A stretch of DNA of 25,941 bases from positions 1 to 25,941 of the forward strand of contig SFPR01000021.1 in NCBI GenBank assembly GCA_004551865.1. The letters are read 5' to 3'. Of the stretch, positions 1 through 7,746 are shown piece after piece; position 1 is the stretch's first letter; each line of letters opens with the position of its first letter. The notes under the pieces were generated by a model. That model was not told the DNA's origin, did no database searches, and was given only the letters and a program-made list of their open reading frames with translations. The stretch is from Bacteroidales bacterium (GTDB lineage Bacteria; Bacteroidota; Bacteroidia; Bacteroidales; P3). The translations under genes and the position numbers were made by a program.

Positions 1-297
1 TTCAGAATTAGTGTCTCCATCATATATAAAATATGAATTAACAGGATTACAATAGTAATCATATTCACTACGCATGATTATCTTGCAATTATAATCAGGA
101 TTTGTTGCCTTAATAGTGTAGGAGGAATTGACACGCGGAGAGTGCGGTTGTCCGGGACCATTATCTGTATATACAATACAATAGTTTGATACTATACTTT
201 GGTGATTATTTGTTCCCATAAAAACAGTATCTTGTCCCAAAAGTAAACGAGGGATCATTAAAGTCAAGAACAAGAGTGAGAAAGTCAGCGTTTTCAT
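1..297 (-). CDS. 5' part of a secreted or surface protein (runs off the window)
   Basis: An open frame begins with ATG at 297 and runs without a stop to base 1, giving 99 residues of a longer protein. The first 22 residues (MKTLTFSLLFLTLMIPRLLLGQ) form a clear Sec signal peptide with a likely cut before Gln-Asp. The mature part is rich in Asn, Tyr and Ser and ends in YFIYDGDTNSE. The YDG tail with two spaced Cys (in SNYCIVY and in DYNCK) is reminiscent of CUB-like domains of Bacteroidota cell-surface proteins, many of which are T9SS cargo, but no family can be assigned from this fragment. A weak -7 element (TATGTTTG) lies at 481-488 on the same strand. Secretion is well supported; function is unknown. 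Confidence 0.7.
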   Translation of the reverse strand, partial: MKTLTFSLLFLTLMIPRLLLGQDTVFMGTNNHQSIVSNYCIVYTDNGPGQPHSPRVNSSYTIKATNPDYNCKIIMRSEYDYYCNPVNSYFIYDGDTNSE

Positions 298-514
298 TGA
301 CAGATACATAATCTTTGAGAATATTTTAGAAAGTTTATTTGAATAGATTAAGTGAAATTCCATGAAGCTCATTTGATATTGTAACGTTTAATGATTATTT
401 TCCAACTTACTTATGAAGTTACTTTGATATAAAAATGTAAACAGACATACTATACACTATATTTTCTGACTATAATAGTACAAACATATATAACTACCAA
501 AGCTTACTGAGTTT

Positions 515-661
515 TTAATATATAATTTGTCTTGGTGAGTTTATCAGATTTAGAAAAGGTAATACCTTGATAAATAATGAATTATTTTGTTTAGACCATT
601 TCCGGTTCATCACAAGATAACGCATTGCAAATGCAACGACAGATGACATACACTTCTTCAT
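515..661 (-). CDS. candidate small ORF, 48 aa, unknown
   Basis: The ORF runs from ATG at 661 (another in-frame ATG at 667) to TAA at 515-517. It begins MKKCMSSVVAFAMRYLVMN and ends NSPRQIIY. It would be basic with a short hydrophobic N-terminal half, possibly a membrane-inserted or signal-like segment. The main support is position: a good -7 promoter box on the same strand (TATCTTTG, 704-711) would give a leader of about 36 nt before the ATG. There is no convincing Shine-Dalgarno and no recognised family. It could also be the degraded 5' end of a larger gene, or chance in AT-rich DNA. Confidence 0.25.
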   Translation of the reverse strand: MKKCMSSVVAFAMRYLVMNRKWSKQNNSLFIKVLPFLNLINSPRQIIY

Positions 662-703
662 ATACATTTAGTATTAGAGTTATCTAACCATCAATAATTG
701 CTG

Positions 704-711
704 CAAAGATA
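704..711 (-). promoter_or_regulatory. candidate promoter -7 box TATCTTTG
   Basis: TATCTTTG on the minus strand matches the Bacteroidota primary-sigma -7 consensus TAnnTTTG. No TTG is found at the expected -33 distance. It points leftward toward the 48-codon ORF and, farther on, the secreted-protein gene at 297. Confidence 0.45.
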
Positions 712-827
712 CAAATAAAATCTGAAATGACTACTCTTTCTGCGTTTTTTTGTATTGATATTCCTTTGGGATTTCGCAGATTAGAAATACACTATATAGC
801 TTGTTGGAATTGTGTCAAGACGAACAA

Positions 828-866
828 GCGGCAGGGAAATCTACTTTTGTGGATTTTCCCTGCCGC
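828..866 (-). terminator. hairpin terminator after nhaD
   Basis: The arms GCGGCAGGGAAA (828-839) and TTTCCCTGCCGC (855-866) are a perfect 12-bp inverted repeat with a 15-nt loop, 35 bp past the nhaD stop codon. On the minus strand it is followed by a T-rich but broken stretch (TTGTTCGTCTTG), so it is a strong hairpin with a weak U-tract. Confidence 0.65.
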
Positions 867-901
867 TAAGGTTATTGTGTTGTACCTAAAGGGTTATGCT
901 A

Positions 902-2218
902 CTATACGTGTAGAACGAAACGAGAGAGCAGATAGAATGTGCCGGCTCCCGAAAGGTATCCGAGCAATGCCCAAAGTGTTATTTTCTTCAAGTACCAAAT
1001 AAAGTCTATTTTCTCCATTCCCATTACTGCAACACCGGCTGCCGAACCGATGATGAGCAAGCTGCCTCCTGTTCCTGCACAGTATGCCAAGCCTTCCCAG
1101 AATGCTCCGTCTTGAGCAAAGAAATGTAACGAAGGGTCGGCAAGCACTTGTGCTGCATCGGCAATAGGATACATACCCATTGAGGCTGCCACCAAAGGAA
1201 CGTTGTCTATAATTGAGGATAATACTCCTATGATAAGGTTGATTGCGTAAGGGTTTCCGATGTTCTCGTCAAGTGCTTTTGACAAGAGGTTCAAGTGTCC
1301 TGCTTCGTTCAAGCATTGTACTGCCATAAGGATACCGAGGAAGAACAGAACCGAAGGTGTATCTACTCTTTGAATAATTGTGTTTACACTCAACTTTGAA
1401 TAGTTTACAGGAGAGTTGCGGTGCATAATCTCAGTGGTAACCCACATTACTCCCAATCCGAACAAAATCCCCAAATATGGAGGAAGGTGTGTTATGGTCT
1501 TAAATATGGGAACGAACAACAAAAGTCCTACACCCATTATCAAGGTCAAGAGGCTTTGTTTCTTTGAAACGCTGTATGTTGCATTTGTTTCGCTTGTTGC
1601 AGGACGCTCCACGTTTCCTTTCATTGTGAGGGTTATTGCAGCCAAAGGCACTAACATCGATATCAACGATGGAATGAATGTCTCCATGATGATTTTGCTT
1701 GCACTGACCTGACCTCCTATCCATAGCATTATGGTGGTTACATCTCCGATAGGGGACCATGCTCCTCCTGCATTTGCTCCCAAGATGACCATACCGCAGA
1801 AAAACCAGCGTGTTTGCTTGTCGGCAATCAGCTTACGAAGCAAAGCACACATCACAATGGAGGTTGTCAAATTGTCAAGCACTGCCGACATAAAGAAGGT
1901 AAGAATGCTGACAATCCAAAGCAACTTACGCTTGTTGGTTGTTGTGATGCGGTCGGTGATAATTGAAAATCCGTCATGACGATCGATAATCTCGACAATC
2001 GTCATAGCTCCGAGGAGGAAGAAAAGAATTTCTGCTGTGTCCCCCAGATGTTCTATAAGATTTTCATGTTCAATTCCCGGACCCATCAATGCATATACAG
2101 CCCAGATAACTGCTGCCAACAATAGTGCTGTGGCAGATTTGTTGATTTTTAGGGGATGTTCCAACGCTATGGCGGCATATCCCAACACAAAAATCACAAT
2201 CATCAATCCAAAATACAT
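902..2218 (-). CDS. nhaD: NhaD-type Na+/H+ antiporter
   Basis: The 438-residue protein is a polytopic inner-membrane protein expected to exchange cytoplasmic Na+ (or Li+) for external H+. The N-terminus contains a first helix followed by ALEHPLKINKSATAL, typical of the NhaD branch of the ion transporter superfamily. Later segments FFLLGAMTIVEIIDRHDGF, SAVLDNLTTSIVM and GANAGGAWSPIGDVTTIMLW carry the polar helix breaks and conserved Asp, Asn, Thr and Ser residues of the transport core; a second half repeats the pattern (SSIIDNVPLVAASMGM, CAGTGGSLLIIGSAAGVAVMG). About 11-12 hydrophobic segments are visible. It lies 38 bp downstream of yidC on the same strand with no visible terminator between, so read-through from yidC is likely. 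No clear Shine-Dalgarno precedes the ATG; the upstream sequence is A-rich, as is common in this phylum. Confidence 0.92.
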   Translation of the reverse strand: MYFGLMIVIFVLGYAAIALEHPLKINKSATALLLAAVIWAVYALMGPGIEHENLIEHLGDTAEILFFLLGAMTIVEIIDRHDGFSIITDRITTTNKRKLLWIVSILTFFMSAVLDNLTTSIVMCALLRKLIADKQTRWFFCGMVILGANAGGAWSPIGDVTTIMLWIGGQVSASKIIMETFIPSLISMLVPLAAITLTMKGNVERPATSETNATYSVSKKQSLLTLIMGVGLLLFVPIFKTITHLPPYLGILFGLGVMWVTTEIMHRNSPVNYSKLSVNTIIQRVDTPSVLFFLGILMAVQCLNEAGHLNLLSKALDENIGNPYAINLIIGVLSSIIDNVPLVAASMGMYPIADAAQVLADPSLHFFAQDGAFWEGLAYCAGTGGSLLIIGSAAGVAVMGMEKIDFIWYLKKITLWALLGYLSGAGTFYLLSRFVLHV

Positions 2219-2256
2219 GATACTTTTTTGTTTTTAAGGTTAATAAATTCGGTTAA

Positions 2257-4233
2257 TTACTTTCTTCTATTTTGTTGTTTTTGTCTTTCTGCAATCAAAG
2301 CCTGATTTTGTTTTTCCAATGCTTCAATTCTTTGTTGCCATTTGGATTTTTTCAAAGGCTTCTTTGAATTTGCTTCCAAGCGTTTTAACACTTTTTGCTC
2401 GTTAATTGTTCGTTGAATGATGAACATTTGGATAAATGTTATGCAGAGTGAGATTAGATAGTAGTAGTTGAGGGCTGCCGATTGGCTGTTGAGAATAAAG
2501 AGCATCATTATCGGCATGAAGTACATCATGAATTTCATGCCCGGCATGGTGTTGCTTTGTTGCTGTTGTTTCATTGTCATTCGGGTATAGAATAGTTGGG
2601 CAATGGTCATGAGCAAACAGAATAATGATACATGAGAACCGTAAAACGGAATGTTGAACGGCAGATTTAGTATCGAATCATAGCTCGAGAGGTCATCTGC
2701 CCACAGGAAGCTCTGCTGACGAAGCTCAATCGAGGCAGGGAAGAAACGGAACATGGCAACCAATATAGGGAATTGGAACAACATAGGCAGACAGCCCGAC
2801 ATCGGATTGATGCCTGCTCGTTTGTAGAGGTTCATTATTGCTTGTTGCTTCTGCATTGCCTGCTCTTGTTTAGGGTATTTCTCATTTATTTTCTGCACTT
2901 CGGGTGCAATAATTCTCATCTTTGCCGACGAAGAGTAGGATTTGTATGCCAAAGGGAAGAGAACCAACTTGACCAATATCGTCAAAATCAAAATAATTAT
3001 ACCCATGTTCCAGCCAAACTGCTGCAAGAAGTTGAAGACAGGCAGAATGACAAAACGATTTATCCAATGCAACAAGAAAAATCCCCAACCAAGAGGAATA
3101 ATCTGCTCCATATCCATGTTGTAGTCGCTTATGACAGAATATTTGTTTGGACCAAAGAAGAAATCCATGCCATACTCGTAGTGTTTCTTGTCTCCGTCAA
3201 AAGGGAGATTGATATTGGCACTCATTGTTCTCAGATAGTTGTCTTTTTCTCCCCTTTCGGTCTGAGTTTGCATCTTTGCGTAAGTGAAATTCTCTGCTTC
3301 CTCCGAAATTATGGCTGTCGAGAAGAATTGTTGTTTGAAGGAAATCCATTTGATAGGTATTCCGTTTTCTTCCTTTTGGTCATCTGCTCCGTTTTCTTTG
3401 AGATATTCGACTTCGTCTTTCAACAGATAATAAATCGAACTGTTTTTTACTTCGACGCTTCTGTCTTTTTCTTTCATTCGGAGCTTCGAATCCCAAACAA
3501 ATTCCAAAGTGTTGCGGTCGGTAATGACATTATTGAGGTTGTTGAACACTATTTCAAACCCCACACGATAGTCATTTCCTCTTATCGTGTAGCGATATTC
3601 CAAACAGCCACGGTCTTTGCTTGTGGTGTCTTGGTTGGTATATAATCTCATCGACACAACCAACGAATCTTTTCCGCCAACTTTTAGTTTTTGGTCTGAT
3701 TTGTATGGTTTGTCATTTACAAATACTTCAAAGTTAATGTCTTTGGTTCTCAAAACTCTTGCTCCCACAGAAAGGTTAAGTCCGTAGGAATTGCCTCCTT
3801 TGGTGAAAAATTTCACGCTGTCTTGATGATAGGTCTTGTATTCTTTTAGTGTAACCTGCTCGATGTTTGCTCCAAGGGAAGAGAAATCGACTTCGAGCAA
3901 ATCGCTTTCCACTCGGAGAGATTTATTCTCGTTCATTGCAGCCTCGGAGAAGATTCCGAATTGGTCGGAGAGCTGTTTTTGTGCCGCAAGTGCCAAAGAA
4001 TCATCGCCTTTTGCCATGGCAATCAACTCTTCGCTCACATTCTCGTTTGCTTGCTCAGACATTTGCTCGGCTTTTTCGGCTTCCTTTTCTGCTTTTATCT
4101 GTGCAGCAATCGCAGAGTCCTGTTTCTGCTTCATTTTTGCCCTTTCTTCTTCGGAAGGCTGGGTAATATACATCCATACTCCGAATACGCAAAAGATAAG
4201 TACCAATCCGATTATGGTTTTCTTGTCTATCAT
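2257..4233 (-). CDS. yidC: YidC membrane protein insertase
   Basis: YidC inserts and folds inner-membrane proteins, alone or with SecYEG. The chosen start is the ATG at 4233 (MIDKKTIIGLVLIFCVFGVW), because it begins exactly at the N-terminal membrane anchor, is preceded by an AGAGAAGAG Shine-Dalgarno, and lies about 50 nt below a -7 box at 4291-4298; the upstream in-frame extension would begin upstream of this promoter. The product is 658 aa: TM1 (about 5-20), a Glu/Ala/Lys-rich linker, a large beta-rich periplasmic domain, then the conserved C-terminal region with the coiled segment KMRIIAPEVQKINEKY, the GCLPMLFQFPILVAMFRFFP motif, and further helices. The tail is basic and Gln-rich (about 45 residues), as expected for ribosome contact. 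nhaD follows after 38 bp. Confidence 0.95.
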   Translation of the reverse strand: MIDKKTIIGLVLIFCVFGVWMYITQPSEEERAKMKQKQDSAIAAQIKAEKEAEKAEQMSEQANENVSEELIAMAKGDDSLALAAQKQLSDQFGIFSEAAMNENKSLRVESDLLEVDFSSLGANIEQVTLKEYKTYHQDSVKFFTKGGNSYGLNLSVGARVLRTKDINFEVFVNDKPYKSDQKLKVGGKDSLVVSMRLYTNQDTTSKDRGCLEYRYTIRGNDYRVGFEIVFNNLNNVITDRNTLEFVWDSKLRMKEKDRSVEVKNSSIYYLLKDEVEYLKENGADDQKEENGIPIKWISFKQQFFSTAIISEEAENFTYAKMQTQTERGEKDNYLRTMSANINLPFDGDKKHYEYGMDFFFGPNKYSVISDYNMDMEQIIPLGWGFFLLHWINRFVILPVFNFLQQFGWNMGIIILILTILVKLVLFPLAYKSYSSSAKMRIIAPEVQKINEKYPKQEQAMQKQQAIMNLYKRAGINPMSGCLPMLFQFPILVAMFRFFPASIELRQQSFLWADDLSSYDSILNLPFNIPFYGSHVSLFCLLMTIAQLFYTRMTMKQQQQSNTMPGMKFMMYFMPIMMLFILNSQSAALNYYYLISLCITFIQMFIIQRTINEQKVLKRLEANSKKPLKKSKWQQRIEALEKQNQALIAERQKQQNRRK

Positions 4234-4290
4234 TTTCTCTTCTCTGTTTGTTGTGTTTATTTCTTCTAAAATCTTCTGTTTGCAAAGGTG

Positions 4291-4298
4291 CAAAGATA
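4291..4298 (-). promoter_or_regulatory. promoter -7 box for yidC (TATCTTTG)
   Basis: TATCTTTG on the minus strand, followed by C, matches TAnnTTTG. It lies 58 bp upstream of the yidC ATG at 4233. A matching -33 TTG at 19 bp is not visible. It supports the short yidC start. Confidence 0.6.
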
Positions 4299-4367
4299 GA
4301 CAAAAAAAGTGGTTTTGGGATAACGAAATCAAGAAAAATATATTTCCCCGACAAAGACAATGAAACA

Positions 4368-4445
4368 GAATGCCGTTTTTGTCGGACAAAATAGTGTTTT
4401 CCGAGTAGGCAAAGGGTATTTTGTTTTAATAGTACAAGTGTATTG
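4368..4445. repeat. degenerate 21/22-bp phased repeat array (array D)
   Basis: Between porQ and yidC lie decayed copies of the AAACGSCGTTT unit: GAATGCCGTTTTTG, ACAAAATAGTGTTTT, CAAAGGGTATTTTG and TACAAGTGTATTG. The position equivalent to the first core C falls at 4371, 4392, 4414 and 4436, giving spacings of 21, 22 and 22 bp, the same register as the intact arrays. The junction TCGGACAAAA is also shared with the array at 14823-14897 (CCGGACAAAA). The first unit is C-type and the following ones G-type by centre base. The last copy is the weakest. The array is downstream of porQ and upstream of the yidC promoter. Confidence 0.5.
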
Positions 4446-4509
4446 AAATCAATAACTTGCAAATAGAGTAAAAGTGGCTTGGTTTCCTATGAACTGAGGC
4501 AGTTTTCTT

Positions 4510-5556
4510 TTATTGCAATCTCACCAAAAGGCTTATGAAATTGGGAGAGCCGTAGCGGTGATACTCGTTTCGAGAATAGGCAAGGCGAAATTGTCGATAG
4601 TTGATGCCAAATCCGTAAGACAATCCTGCAAGCGAGAAAGCGTCTTCAATCTGCATTTCTCTGTTTTGCTTCCATGAGTAGCCCAAAGCTAAGTAAAAGT
4701 ATTTACTTGGGGTAAATTCTGCTCCTATCTGTATGTGTCTGAATAAGTTGTCGGCAAATCCCGAAAATTTGTTCTCCTCTGTAACTTCTCCGTTCAGGTC
4801 TGTCTCGTCTCGAGGGTTGAGAGGGTCCTCTTCTCTGATGTTCCATTTCTGCAAGTTGTTAATTCCCACATAGATTACAAAGGGGGCGTGTGCCAACTTT
4901 TTCGATGCCGAGAGTTGAAGTTCAAAAGGCAGGCTCTCATCTTTGTCTGCAAACTTCACAATCTGAGTTCCCATATTTCTTGCCATGAGAGAGGCTGCCC
5001 AAGTGCGGTCGGAAGATTGGTAACTCAAAGCCAAATCGACTGCAATGGCGGCAGAAAAATAGCTTTCGTATTGACAGAAAAGCGGTTTGAGGCTTGCTCC
5101 GATAAAAACATTGCTGTCCAACATCTTGCACCAAGAAAGGCTGATTGCATAGTCGGCTGCGGTAAATTTTCCTACCACATCGCCGTTCTCTTCGGTCATG
5201 TCAAACCTGCCATAGTTCAAATACTGAAACTCCACGCCGAAACTACCAAGGCGATTTTTCGTTTGCGAAAAAGCAATCGCCGCCTGATTTATTCCGGCAA
5301 AGAAATTGGTGTAAGTTATCGACACATCGTTGTGGTTGATAGGGCTTAGGGTAGAAGGATTGGCAAGAGCGGCTCCCACATCGTCGGTAATCGAAGGCAG
5401 AAAATCCATGCCCAAAGCAGCCGTCTTGGCACTTCGCTTCAGGTTCAAAAAAGAATAGGAATTTGTGCCGCCCATTTGAGCCGACAGAGAGAGCGAAAAC
5501 AACGACAACACAACAAATGCCGCCACATATTTAGTATATTTTGAATTGCCAATCAT
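4510..5556 (-). CDS. porQ: type IX secretion system protein PorQ
   Basis: PorQ is an outer-membrane barrel of the PorV/PorQ (FadL-like) group; in the T9SS it belongs to the attachment machinery that works with PorU, PorV and PorZ to process cargo and anchor it to the cell surface. The 348-aa product has a signal peptide (about 1-26, ending SLSLSAQ), then GGTNSYSFLNLKRSAKTAALG and ITDDVGAALANPSTLSP, both characteristic of PorQ. Alternating beta strands follow to the C-terminal FISLLVRLQ. The length fits the family. In other genomes it is often next to cmk; here it is alone, divergent from the gene at 5707. A one-mismatch -7 box (TAACCTTG, minus strand, 5584-5591) lies upstream. Confidence 0.88.
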   Translation of the reverse strand: MIGNSKYTKYVAAFVVLSLFSLSLSAQMGGTNSYSFLNLKRSAKTAALGMDFLPSITDDVGAALANPSTLSPINHNDVSITYTNFFAGINQAAIAFSQTKNRLGSFGVEFQYLNYGRFDMTEENGDVVGKFTAADYAISLSWCKMLDSNVFIGASLKPLFCQYESYFSAAIAVDLALSYQSSDRTWAASLMARNMGTQIVKFADKDESLPFELQLSASKKLAHAPFVIYVGINNLQKWNIREEDPLNPRDETDLNGEVTEENKFSGFADNLFRHIQIGAEFTPSKYFYLALGYSWKQNREMQIEDAFSLAGLSYGFGINYRQFRLAYSRNEYHRYGSPNFISLLVRLQ

Positions 5557-5592
5557 CGTTTCGTTTGATTTTTTTGCTTGTTGAACAAGGTT

Positions 5593-5604
5593 AAAAGCCC
5601 ATAT
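5593..5604 (-). repeat. 12-bp motif AAAAGCCCATAT upstream of porQ
   Basis: The 12-mer AAAAGCCCATAT (minus-strand reading ATATGGGCTTTT) occurs here 37 bp upstream of the porQ ATG and twice more at 19892-19903 and 19914-19925, upstream of the polyprenyl synthetase gene. In all three places it has the same orientation relative to the minus-strand gene. It may be a shared regulatory site or a remnant of the 21-bp repeat family; its role is unknown. Confidence 0.35.
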
Positions 5605-5623
5605 ACGTTATAACTATCTTTTT

Positions 5624-5647
5624 GCCGTTTTATTATACCGCCGTTTT
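5624..5647. repeat. two GCCGTTTT copies, possible remnant of the phased repeat
   Basis: GCCGTTTT occurs at 5624-5631 and 5640-5647, 16 bp apart, in the porQ/5707 divergent region. The half-core GCCGTTTT is that of the 21-bp arrays, but the spacing is not 21, so membership in the family is uncertain. Confidence 0.3.
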
Positions 5648-5674
5648 GCAAAAGGATTTGGTTGCTTTTTTTCG

Positions 5675-5682
5675 TACCTTTG
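5675..5682 (+). promoter_or_regulatory. promoter -7 box for the gene at 5707 (TACCTTTG)
   Basis: TACCTTTG followed by C is a full match to TAnnTTTG. It ends 24 bp before the ATG at 5707, which fixes that start and excludes the in-frame ATG at 5662. No TTG sits at exactly 19 bp upstream; a TTTG at 5657-5660 is closer than usual. Confidence 0.6.
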
Positions 5683-5706
5683 CCAAATCAAAAAAAACAA
5701 CATGAC

Positions 5707-6423
5707 ATGAAGAAGTTATTATCCATTGCCATGATATTGGCAAGTATGTTTTTAATTTCCCAAACGCTGCAGGCACAATGCCCGTTTGGAGGAAAAGTGA
5801 ATTGCAAAGGAGAATGTGGTCGCTTTACCGACGAGAATGCCGACGGTTATTGCGACTTTGCCGTTTTGGAGCAGTCTGAGCCTGCACCGCAATCCGAAGA
5901 AGCCCTGACAAACGAGCAACAAACCTCAAAGAGCAAGGTGAATGCAAGCCTCAAAGAGCAAAAGCAAGTTGGCAAAAAGTCGCATGACAAGACCCAAGTC
6001 TCCGATTTGCCCGAACAAACGCAAAGTGAACAAACTCAAACCTTTGCAGAAGAGCCTCAAAGCGAAACTCTCACTGAAACAATCGCACAACAATCAAGCA
6101 CCACCTCCCAAAAGCCTTACAGACTTATCACAATCACCGTTCTGTGTCTTGCTCTCTACCTGCTGACATTTGTCTTGGTAAAGTCCGGCAAGATGAAAAA
6201 GCTCACTCATCGAAAGATTTGGAACAGCGTTTTGCTGATAACCTGCTTGGTATCCTGCATTTTAGGATTTGTTTTGGCATTGCAAATCAACTATCACTTT
6301 GCAATGGGAATAATGAAGGAGATTTTGAAACTGCACGTCGAGTTCGGAATAGCCATGACTGTCGTTGCACTTTTCCATATCGGCTGGCACTTAAAATACT
6401 ACAAAAATATATTTAAGAAATAG
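5707..6423 (+). CDS. membrane protein with Cys motif and His-containing helices
   Basis: The 238-residue product starts at the ATG at 5707, downstream of a promoter box. It has a signal peptide (1-24, ending LQAQ) and then a compact Cys-rich segment at about 25-50 (CPFGGKVNCKGECGRFTDEN followed by DGYCD). The D-x-N-x-D-G-x-C-D stretch resembles a calcium-binding or thrombospondin-3-like loop that also occurs in Bacteroidota membrane iron-sulfur proteins of the NapH type. A long Gln/Ser/Glu/Lys-rich, probably disordered, linker follows (about 55-133), then three hydrophobic helices (about 135-238). The last region holds His residues in NYHFAMG, KLHVEFG and FHIGWHLKYY, which could bind b-type heme in the manner of DUF4405/cytochrome-like membrane proteins. 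The MATE gene follows after 4 bp. Function is unassigned; a redox role is an inference. Confidence 0.75.
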   Translation: MKKLLSIAMILASMFLISQTLQAQCPFGGKVNCKGECGRFTDENADGYCDFAVLEQSEPAPQSEEALTNEQQTSKSKVNASLKEQKQVGKKSHDKTQVSDLPEQTQSEQTQTFAEEPQSETLTETIAQQSSTTSQKPYRLITITVLCLALYLLTFVLVKSGKMKKLTHRKIWNSVLLITCLVSCILGFVLALQINYHFAMGIMKEILKLHVEFGIAMTVVALFHIGWHLKYYKNIFKK

Positions 6424-6427
6424 TCCG

Positions 6428-7744
6428 ATGCTGTCAAAGGCAATGAACAAACGGATTGTCTGTTTGGCAATTCCCAACATCATAACCAACATAACCGTTC
6501 CCCTTTTGGGTATGGTAGATACTGCAATTGTCGGACACCTTAACGCCGACGGTCAATCGGCAGACTACATAGGTGCAATAGCCATAGGAACGATGATTTT
6601 CAATATTATTTACTGGAACTTCGGATTTTTGAGAATGGGAACAAGCGGTTTTACCGCCCAAGCATACGGAGCAAAAGACCGAACACAACAAATGAGCGTG
6701 CTTTTGAGAGCTTGTTTTATTGCCTTGACCGCTTCGCTTCTGTTGATAGTTCTCCAAAAGCCCATTGCAGCCTTGGTGTTTGCCTTTGTGGAAAACAAAA
6801 ACTCTGCGGCAAGTCTTGCAGCCGACTATTTCTTCATACGAATCTGGGCAGCACCTGCCACACTCGGCATTTACGCACTGAAAGGCTGGTTCATAGGAAT
6901 GCAGGATTCCAAAACACCGATGTGGATTTCCATTTTGATAAACATACTCAACATTGCATTCAGCTTTCTTCTCGCAATAGAGTATGGCATGAAGGTGAAA
7001 GGAGTTGCACTCGGCACTGTGATTGCACAATGGGGCGGATTTGCAACCACACTTCTCTTTTGGTTTGTCAAATATGGTTCTTTGAGAAAATACATCAACC
7101 TCAAACACGCATTGAGTGTCAAAAAGTTGGCAGAGTTCTTCAAAGTAAATGCCGACATCTTCCTCAGAACTCTATGCCTTATTGCCGTAACGAGCTATTT
7201 CACCATTGCTTCTTCGTCAATGCCCTATCCGCTTTTGGCTGTCAATACATTGCTCATGCAACTGTTTACATTGTTTTCTTATTTCATGGACGGATTTGCA
7301 TACGCTTCCGAATCGCTATGCGGACGCTACAAGGGAGCAAAAGATTATGCCTCACTCGCAAGCTGTGTCAAACATATATTGCTGTGGGGCGGAGTTTTGA
7401 GCCTGCTTTTCACCGCAGTATATTTCCTTTGGGGCGAAAACATACTCTCGATACTCACAGACAAAGCAGAAGTACTTGCAGTCTGCAAAGACTATAAGGC
7501 ATGGACTCTCCTCATTCCTCTTTGTGGTTGCGTGGCTTTCCTTTATGACGGCATATTGATAGGAATGACTGAAACCAAAATAATGAGAGATGCCATTTTT
7601 GTGGCAACAGCTTTGTTTTTTGTCTTGTTTTTCTCGTTCAAATCGAGCATTGGAAACAATGCCCTGTGGATAGGATTTCTTACATACCTCTCTGCCCGAA
7701 GCATACTCATGATGTGGTGGAGCAAAAAGAAGATATTTGTCTGA
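6428..7744 (+). CDS. MATE-family efflux transporter (DinF-like)
   Basis: The 438-aa product is an integral membrane protein of the MATE family, which exports drugs or metabolites in exchange for Na+ or H+. The opening segment, IPNIITNITVPLLGMVDTAI followed by VGHL, is typical of the DinF subgroup. About twelve hydrophobic helices form two six-helix bundles; the first contains FLRMGTSGFTAQAYGAKD and the second contains MDGFAYASESLCGRYKGAKD, equivalent positions in the internal repeat. It begins 4 bp after the preceding stop, so the two genes are probably co-transcribed. ATG at 6428 was chosen; the in-frame ATG at 6443 (MNKRIV) is also possible. Transcription should stop at the hairpin in 7785-7824. 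Confidence 0.92.
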   Translation: MLSKAMNKRIVCLAIPNIITNITVPLLGMVDTAIVGHLNADGQSADYIGAIAIGTMIFNIIYWNFGFLRMGTSGFTAQAYGAKDRTQQMSVLLRACFIALTASLLLIVLQKPIAALVFAFVENKNSAASLAADYFFIRIWAAPATLGIYALKGWFIGMQDSKTPMWISILINILNIAFSFLLAIEYGMKVKGVALGTVIAQWGGFATTLLFWFVKYGSLRKYINLKHALSVKKLAEFFKVNADIFLRTLCLIAVTSYFTIASSSMPYPLLAVNTLLMQLFTLFSYFMDGFAYASESLCGRYKGAKDYASLASCVKHILLWGGVLSLLFTAVYFLWGENILSILTDKAEVLAVCKDYKAWTLLIPLCGCVAFLYDGILIGMTETKIMRDAIFVATALFFVLFFSFKSSIGNNALWIGFLTYLSARSILMMWWSKKKIFV

Positions 7745-7746
7745 CA

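Larger units (their letters stand above)
298..901. other. AT-rich intergenic region
   Basis: About 600 bases separate the left-edge gene from nhaD. The stretch 298-720 is clearly more AT-rich than the coding DNA around it. It holds a candidate minus-strand promoter (704-711), a 48-codon minus-strand ORF (515-661), a second weak -7 box (481-488) and, at its right end, the nhaD terminator hairpin (828-866). A short inverted repeat, AAGGTA-AT-ACCTT, lies within the small ORF near 555-568. I see no tRNA or other structured RNA. The plus-strand frame starting at 727 runs into the nhaD 3' end and is taken as spurious. Confidence 0.6.

Noticed and set aside
727..1002. Plus-strand 91-codon frame at the nhaD 3' end
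   Set aside because: It crosses the nhaD terminator hairpin and the nhaD coding end, has no domain and no fitting promoter.
2773..3645. Plus-strand 290-codon frame opposite yidC
   Set aside because: It lies wholly opposite the strongly supported yidC gene, and its composition (many Phe, Cys, His) is that of an antisense shadow.
4234..4389. N-terminal extension of yidC by 52 codons
   Set aside because: The yidC promoter box (4291-4298) lies within it and the Shine-Dalgarno plus membrane anchor fit the ATG at 4233.
6434..7108. Minus-strand 224-codon frame opposite the MATE gene
   Set aside because: Cys- and His-rich shadow of a membrane protein gene; no start signals and no recognisable domain.
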